NCBI GenBank assembly: GCA_025927665.1
Contig: JAICKZ010000103.1
Span: forward strand, 1 to 10,234
DNA: 10,234 nt
Reading direction: 5' to 3'
Source: Steroidobacteraceae bacterium
GTDB lineage: Bacteria; Pseudomonadota; Gammaproteobacteria; Steroidobacterales; Steroidobacteraceae
In this document: one piece after another, positions 5,589-10,234 of the stretch
Position numbering within the stretch: the stretch's first letter is position 1
How the letters are laid out: each line of letters opens with the position of its first letter
Position numbers and translations under genes: made by a program
The notes under the pieces: model-generated
Told to the model about the DNA's origin: nothing
The model's database searches: none
The model's input: only the letters and a program-made list of their open reading frames with translations

Positions 5589-6629
5589 TTAATCATGATG
5601 CACATGTTGTGATTTCAGTAACCGCGTTAATGCCTGATTGTGTTCGTCATAAGTTTTTGAAAAATGATGCGCGCCACCTTCGCCAGTGGCAACAAAGTAT
5701 AACGCACCTGTTCGATATGGATGTGTCGCCGCATACAGCGCCGCTGCTCCAGGCAAACAGATAGGCGTAGGCGGTAAGCCGGCACGTGTATAAGTGTTGT
5801 AAGGCGTATCGCGTTGCAAATCGGACTTGTGAATATTGCCGTCGTAACTCTCGCCTATGCCGTAAATCACTGTGGGATCGGTTTGTAAACGCATACCTCT
5901 ATCCAGTCGATCCATAAATACGCCCGCAATTTTTGGTCGTTCCGCAGCTATTGCGGTTTCCTTTTCGACAATCGATGCGAGAATCAATGCTTCATATGCT
6001 GAATTGACCGACAAATTTTGATCGCGTGATTCCCAGGCCTTTTGCAATTCACGTTCCATTCTGTGTTGTGCTATCGAGAAAATTTCCAGATCCGTGGTGC
6101 CTTTTGGAAATTGATACGTGTCAGGAAAAAATTGACCTTCTGGATGCATGTGAGGCAGGTGCAAACGACGCATGATCTCTGCATCGCTCACATTCCGTAG
6201 GGTATGCTCAATCTCAGCTTGTGCATCGATTGTCTCACGCATTTGTGAAAAAGTAGATCCTTCTACAAAGCGCACACTGTGCAAAATAACTTTGCCATTG
6301 GTGAATAACAACAACAAATCATTGGGCGACATATCTTGATGTACAGCATATTCGCCCGCCTTGATTGCGGCTGACTTATGCTGCAGATGAGCCGATATCC
6401 GCCACAGATGTGGGTATTCCATCCACCCATGTTGTTGTAAATCGAGACCGATACTGAGCACTGTCGCGCCGCGTGGTACTTCGTAGGTAACATCGACAAG
6501 TTTTACAATCGGTTGATGCAACCAGTACCAAGCATATCCACACAATGCAGCCACACCGAACGCACAAATCATCAGTATGTTTAACAAAAATCTGAGAAAA
6601 GAACTTGATTGCTTTTGTTTGGGTGACAT
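5589..6629 (-). CDS. mltG: Endolytic murein transglycosylase MltG
   Basis: MltG cleaves nascent peptidoglycan glycan strands inside the chain and is thought to set their length. The 346-residue product starts with a short basic segment and one inner-membrane helix (about 12-34), with the rest periplasmic. A LysM-like N-terminal part (about 47-110) precedes the YceG catalytic domain, with EGQFFPDTY (164-172), the catalytic glutamate E222 in ASIVEKET, LQTDPTVIYG (248-257), YNTYTRAGLPPTPI (277-290) and FSKTYDEHN (323-331). All key residues are present and the length matches E. coli YceG (340). The C-terminus is histidine-rich (QHVHHD). ATG at 6629 follows the pabC stop by 18 bases; the Shine-Dalgarno is weak. 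Confidence 0.95.
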   Translation of the reverse strand: MSPKQKQSSSFLRFLLNILMICAFGVAALCGYAWYWLHQPIVKLVDVTYEVPRGATVLSIGLDLQQHGWMEYPHLWRISAHLQHKSAAIKAGEYAVHQDMSPNDLLLLFTNGKVILHSVRFVEGSTFSQMRETIDAQAEIEHTLRNVSDAEIMRRLHLPHMHPEGQFFPDTYQFPKGTTDLEIFSIAQHRMERELQKAWESRDQNLSVNSAYEALILASIVEKETAIAAERPKIAGVFMDRLDRGMRLQTDPTVIYGIGESYDGNIHKSDLQRDTPYNTYTRAGLPPTPICLPGAAALYAATHPYRTGALYFVATGEGGAHHFSKTYDEHNQALTRLLKSQHVHHD

Positions 6630-6647
6630 GCGTGTTCTCTGATTGTG

Positions 6648-7475
6648 TCAAGTCGCGTCATCAAGTCGTTGCATCATTCGCTTGGTAACTTCGCCGATCT
6701 TCCATTGCCTATCGCCATCAGCGGACACCAGTTTTGTCACAGGCTGAATGCCACGCACTGCATTAGTGACAAATACTTCCGTCATTACGAACAACTCATT
6801 CGGCATAACCGCACGTTCTTCCACCGGCAATTTCATTTCATTTGCAAACCGCAACACATTCCTGCGCATGATGCCATGGACACCACAAAAACGCAGGTCA
6901 GGTGTAATCAATTTCTCATCCTTCACAAAAAAAATATTACCCATCGTCGCACTGATCAACTCCCCCTCCGTATCCAGCATCAAGCCTTCTTGTACCTGTT
7001 CATCATGCCATTCTAACCGCGCCATCACTTGTTCAAGACGATTTAGATGCTTGATGCCAGCCAGTAAACTATTTCGAGCAAACCTTGTGGTGCACCAACG
7101 TACCGTGATACCCGTATTGGTCGAAGTAATCGGTGCGAACAATTGCCATAACCGTGTCGGCTTATTGTCTACTGATGCGCGATAGCCACGCGAACCACGT
7201 CCACGTGTAATAAGTAATTTCACGATGCCATCTTGATGTGCGTTTAGCAAGCGTTGCAACTCATCATGTAACCACGTTGAATTGGGTAGAAAAATATTCA
7301 GGCGCTCGCAACTCTGTTGTATGCGCTGTATATGATCATCCAGAAATCGCACTTGTCCATTACGCAATAACATCGTTTCAAATACGCCATCCCCATAGGA
7401 CAAACCACGATCATCAAGATAAATGACTGGCTTGTCTTGATCGACGATCACCCCGTTCAGCATCGCCGCTAACAT
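6648..7475 (-). CDS. pabC: Aminodeoxychorismate lyase
   Basis: PabC is a PLP enzyme that splits aminodeoxychorismate into p-aminobenzoate and pyruvate for folate synthesis. The 275-residue product has fold-type IV features: DDRGLSYGDGVFET (21-34), ITRGRGSRGYR (89-99) and the Schiff-base lysine K142 in LAGIKHLNRLEQVMAR, which aligns with E. coli K140. The glutamate equivalent to E. coli E173, which contacts the PLP ring nitrogen, is replaced by S175 in LDTEGELISATMGNIF. The protein is otherwise complete. The start is ATG at 7475, preceded by GGGTGA; it overlaps the pabB stop by seven bases, so the two are probably translationally coupled. An ATG four codons later has no Shine-Dalgarno. The context next to pabB and mltG makes PabC much more likely than a D-amino-acid or branched-chain aminotransferase. 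Confidence 0.92.
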   Translation of the reverse strand: MLAAMLNGVIVDQDKPVIYLDDRGLSYGDGVFETMLLRNGQVRFLDDHIQRIQQSCERLNIFLPNSTWLHDELQRLLNAHQDGIVKLLITRGRGSRGYRASVDNKPTRLWQLFAPITSTNTGITVRWCTTRFARNSLLAGIKHLNRLEQVMARLEWHDEQVQEGLMLDTEGELISATMGNIFFVKDEKLITPDLRFCGVHGIMRRNVLRFANEMKLPVEERAVMPNELFVMTEVFVTNAVRGIQPVTKLVSADGDRQWKIGEVTKRMMQRLDDAT

Positions 7476-8884
7476 GATTCACCCACCGCATGCAACATTC
7501 CCAACGCTTTAGCGCGTGTTTCTTCGAGTTCTTGTTGTGGAATGGAATCAGCGACTATTCCTGCACCTGCGCGAAAAGATAATTTTCTATTTTGTACATG
7601 CAGACTACGAATCAAAATATTCAAGTCCAAACTTCCATCGCGATTAAGATATCCCATGGAGCCGGTATAAACACCGCGATGTTCATTTTCAAGCTCGGCA
7701 ATCACTTGCATGCAACGCACTTTTGGACATCCCGTAATGGTGCCGCCGGGAAATACGGCGGCAATGGCCTGCCCTGGCGTTATCTCTTCACGCAGTTGAC
7801 CACAAACATTCGAAACAATGTGATGCACATGTGCATAACTTTCCACCGTCATCAATTCATCCACACGCACGCTGCCTGCTTTACAGATTCTTCCCAGATC
7901 ATTACGTTCCAAATCTAGCAACATGACGTGTTCAGCCTGTTCCTTGGCATTACGTCGTAATTCATCAATCAGTTGCGCATCCTGTTGCTGATTTGCGGAT
8001 CGAGGACGCGTGCCTGCTATGGGCCTGGTGCTGACTTTACCTTGTCTAATGCTGAGCAAACGTTCTGGGGATGAACTAATCACAAACTCATCGTCGCGCA
8101 GAATTGCGATGCCCGCAAAGGGCGCTGGGTTCGCTGCACATAATTGCCGGTAAATATCCTGCGCGGAAATCGATTCCCTAAGCGTCGCGCTCCAACCTCG
8201 TGATAGATTCGCCTGATAAATATCACCACTCGAAATATAGTGTAGTGCTCGTTGCACCGCTGTTAAAAAAATTTCTGGTGATTCTTCAATCAAATTAGTA
8301 ATAAGCTCAATGTGCTTCAATGGCTTGTTTTGAGCTCGCACTTGATCAATATCTGCAGCAACAGAATGACACTGCGATGCAAACTCATCTTCAGCAACAA
8401 ACCAAGCTTCGTACGTAATCGCATTGCGTACAATCGCTGCGGGCATGCGAATAGCTTGTGCCATCAGGTTTTTTTCTTTTGACTCATATGTGGACACCAT
8501 CGGCCGCAATATGGGTTCAATTTGTGTTGCCAGTTCATATCCCAAAAATAAAAACCAACCACCCGAGAACGGCAACGTGCTGGCTTGCACTTCAGTTTGT
8601 TCGCCCCTCCACCAATGATCTAATGCTTCAAGAAATGATTCACATTTCAAATCCATTAGATCTTGCGGTAATTGCAGCTCGCGATCAGCAGTTAGAATTA
8701 ATTGCTGCTGCGGAAAAGCCATCAGTACGTCGAATTGATTATTGGCTGCAATCGCGGCGCTTTGCAGCAGGACAGGATAACGTTTAGGGAATTGCTGCTG
8801 CAGACTCAGCAACTCATCACTGGTTACACAACCTAAAGGTTGCGCATGCGCATAAGGTAAGACTTGTTGGGGCAGTTGCGGCAC
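7469..8884 (-). CDS. pabB: Aminodeoxychorismate synthase component I
   Basis: This chorismate-binding enzyme would aminate chorismate to 4-amino-4-deoxychorismate together with a PabA glutaminase. The 471-residue product has the N-terminal domain with LPFSGGWFLFLGYELATQIEP (104-124) and the catalytic domain. The latter contains SGDIYQANLSR (219-229), PIAGTRPR (288-295), DLERNDLGR (324-332), H355, FPGGTITGCPK (378-388) and RAGAGIVADS (438-447). A290 stands where E. coli PabB has its catalytic lysine (PIKGT); alanine is typical of anthranilate synthase TrpE. The N-terminal motif, the overlap with pabC and the cluster still favour PabB. The frame starts with GTG at 8884, directly after an in-frame TAA and without a clear Shine-Dalgarno, so the exact start is uncertain. 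No PabA domain is fused. Confidence 0.85.
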   Translation of the reverse strand: MPQLPQQVLPYAHAQPLGCVTSDELLSLQQQFPKRYPVLLQSAAIAANNQFDVLMAFPQQQLILTADRELQLPQDLMDLKCESFLEALDHWWRGEQTEVQASTLPFSGGWFLFLGYELATQIEPILRPMVSTYESKEKNLMAQAIRMPAAIVRNAITYEAWFVAEDEFASQCHSVAADIDQVRAQNKPLKHIELITNLIEESPEIFLTAVQRALHYISSGDIYQANLSRGWSATLRESISAQDIYRQLCAANPAPFAGIAILRDDEFVISSSPERLLSIRQGKVSTRPIAGTRPRSANQQQDAQLIDELRRNAKEQAEHVMLLDLERNDLGRICKAGSVRVDELMTVESYAHVHHIVSNVCGQLREEITPGQAIAAVFPGGTITGCPKVRCMQVIAELENEHRGVYTGSMGYLNRDGSLDLNILIRSLHVQNRKLSFRAGAGIVADSIPQQELEETRAKALGMLHAVGESC

Positions 8885-8889
8885 TTACA

Positions 8890-8940
8890 CACTGTATCGC
8901 AGCTGCTCTACGCAATGCATTAGCAAAGTTGCAAACAGTG
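8890..8940. repeat. Inverted repeat in the fabF-pabB gap
   Basis: CACTGT (8890-8895) and ACAGTG (8935-8940) are perfect six-base inverted arms. Three further pairs (GCA 8899-8901 with TGC 8930-8932) lie inside, closing a loop of about 28 bases. In RNA read leftward this would fold just before the pabB start and might hide or expose it. No U tract follows, so it does not look like a terminator. The stem is short and may be chance. Confidence 0.25.
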
Positions 8941-8951
8941 AATAGATGCTG

Positions 8952-10196
8952 TTAGCTCAGCTTCTTAAATATCAAACTGCCATTAGTACCGCCAAATCCA
9001 AATGAGTTTGACAGCACCGCATTAATTTTCATTTGTCTTGCAGTGTGCGGCACGTAATCCAAATCACATTCAGGACTGGGATTGTCAAGGTTCAATGTGG
9101 GCGGCGCAACTTGATCACGAATTGCGAGGATCGAAAATATCGCTTCGATGACACCGGCTGCGCCCAACAAGTGACCCGTGCTCGACTTGGTAGAACTGAT
9201 TGCAACCTTCATCGCATGATCACCAAAACAACGCTTCATCGCAAAGGTCTCGGCTCGATCACCTAGCTCAGTCGAGGTGGCATGTGCATTGATGTAATCG
9301 ATGTCAGAGGGATTCATCTGTGCATCGCGCAATGCATTCGCCATGGCCAATCGGGCGCCTTCACCATCTTCTGGTGGCGAAGTAATATGATGAGCATCGC
9401 CGCTCATGCCGAAGCCCACAAATTCAGCATAAATCCGCGCTCCACGCGCTTTTGCATGTTCATATTCTTCAAGCATGATGGCCCCCGCGCCATCAGAGAG
9501 TACGAAACCATCGCGATCACGATCCCAAGGGCGACTGGCGCGTTGTGGATCATCATTACGTTGGGATAACGCACGCGCTTGACTGAAGCCGCCAAGACCC
9601 AATGGCGTGGTTGCCATTTCACCGCCCCCTGCAATCATTGCATCTGCATCGCCATATTGAATTAGACGTGCAGCAATGCCGATGGAATGAGTGGAAGTTG
9701 TACAGGCAGTAACGGTCGCGATGTTAGGACCTGTTAGTTTAAAATTGATTGAAAGGTGCCCAGAGATCATATTGATGATGCTGCCAGGTACAAAGAATGG
9801 TGAGATCTTGCGTGGCGTTTTGGCTTCAAGATACTTGCCGTAATTATCTTCGATGGTATCCAAGCCACCAATTCCAGCACCCATTGCCACGCCAACACGC
9901 GGCGCATTTTCTGGCGTAATAACAATTCCGGAATCCTTGAATGCCTGCACTCCAGCGGCATAGCCGTAATGCATAAAAGGATCGATCTTTCGCAGTTCCT
10001 TGGGCGAAAGATATTCTTCAGCATTGAAGCCTTGTACCGAACCGCCAAATCGAACTGGAAAGGCACTGACGTCAAAACGCGTGATGGGACCGATGCCACT
10101 CTTACTTGCAAGAATAGCCGCCCATGCAGAATCAACGCTGCTTCCAAGTGGGGAAACAATACCCAGACCGGTAATGACTACACGTCGCTTAGACAA
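8952..10196 (-). CDS. fabF: Beta-ketoacyl-[acyl-carrier-protein] synthase II
   Basis: FabF condenses malonyl-ACP with acyl-ACP in fatty-acid elongation. The 414-residue product has the thiolase-fold active site: nucleophile C165 in VTACTTSTHSIG, H305 in NAHATSTELGD, K337 and H342 in SSTKSSTGHLLGAAG, and the glycine-rich NSFGFGGTNG (397-406). The length matches E. coli FabF (413). The second motif reads HATSTEL where E. coli has HGTSTPA; this is a tolerated variation. The start is TTG at 10196: TGAGGTGA lies four bases upstream, an in-frame TGA lies just beyond it, and no ATG is near. acpP is the usual upstream neighbour and may lie beyond the window edge. It begins the conserved cluster here and precedes pabB by 67 bases. 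Confidence 0.95.
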   Translation of the reverse strand: MSKRRVVITGLGIVSPLGSSVDSAWAAILASKSGIGPITRFDVSAFPVRFGGSVQGFNAEEYLSPKELRKIDPFMHYGYAAGVQAFKDSGIVITPENAPRVGVAMGAGIGGLDTIEDNYGKYLEAKTPRKISPFFVPGSIINMISGHLSINFKLTGPNIATVTACTTSTHSIGIAARLIQYGDADAMIAGGGEMATTPLGLGGFSQARALSQRNDDPQRASRPWDRDRDGFVLSDGAGAIMLEEYEHAKARGARIYAEFVGFGMSGDAHHITSPPEDGEGARLAMANALRDAQMNPSDIDYINAHATSTELGDRAETFAMKRCFGDHAMKVAISSTKSSTGHLLGAAGVIEAIFSILAIRDQVAPPTLNLDNPSPECDLDYVPHTARQMKINAVLSNSFGFGGTNGSLIFKKLS

Positions 10197-10200
10197 GTGG

Positions 10201-10208
10201 TCACCTCA
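10201..10208 (-). promoter_or_regulatory. Strong Shine-Dalgarno that fixes the fabF TTG start
   Basis: TGAGGTGA on the minus strand, four bases before the TTG at 10196, is a near-ideal anti-16S match. It decides in favour of the unusual start codon; the in-frame TGA that overlaps its first bases excludes any upstream start. Confidence 0.8.
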
Positions 10209-10234
10209 AATAGGTTGGAAAATAATATTCAGAC

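Noticed and set aside
1..10234. tRNA, rRNA, CRISPR, insertion sequence or prophage genes
   Set aside because: No tRNA-like cloverleaf, regularly spaced repeats, transposase or phage structural protein was seen on either strand.

Overview
The window looks like chromosome of a gammaproteobacterium with moderate GC. The right two thirds (about 3.5-10.2 kb, all on the minus strand) is the conserved fatty-acid/folate/cell-wall/replication cluster fabF-pabB-pabC-mltG-tmk-holB-pilZ, in the order usual for Gammaproteobacteria, with pabB inserted between fabF and pabC. I cannot name the genus; a Legionellales-like or other environmental lineage would fit, but this is inference only.

Core block, read on the minus strand: fabF (TTG start with a very strong Shine-Dalgarno), a 67-base gap, pabB, pabC (7-base overlap), mltG, tmk, holB (8-base overlap) and pilZ. 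Gaps are otherwise 16-19 bases, so pabB to pilZ is very likely one transcript, probably with fabF. FabF elongates fatty acids. PabB and PabC make p-aminobenzoate for folate, which dTMP synthesis needs. Tmk makes dTDP, HolB is part of the DNA polymerase III clamp loader, MltG cuts nascent peptidoglycan, and PilZ serves type IV pili. Two active-site substitutions stand out: Ala instead of the catalytic Lys in the PabB PIxGT motif, and Ser instead of the Glu that contacts the cofactor in PabC.

Left of pilZ, where tatD often lies, is a block of accessory genes: an unrecognised 237-residue protein with a proline-rich tail, a DUF3052 protein, an aminoglycoside-2''-adenylyltransferase-like nucleotidyltransferase broken by one in-frame amber codon, a MerR-family regulator on the plus strand, and a divergently transcribed SAM-dependent methyltransferase. 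The nucleotidyltransferase reading frame resumes in the same frame after the TAG and runs 70 more codons with clear family-like sequence, ending one base from the merR stop codon.

The clearest regulatory signal is between merR and the methyltransferase gene. A leftward promoter with a 19-base -35/-10 spacer carries a dyad nearly identical to the SoxR box and aligns position for position with the E. coli soxS promoter. The regulator, which lacks the SoxR iron-sulfur cysteines, therefore probably activates the methyltransferase gene.

The leftmost 411 bases hold the first 24 codons of a minus-strand gene running off the window, a promoter for it packed with palindromes, a doubtful small plus-strand ORF, and no other recognisable gene. 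I found no tRNA, rRNA, CRISPR array or insertion sequence.
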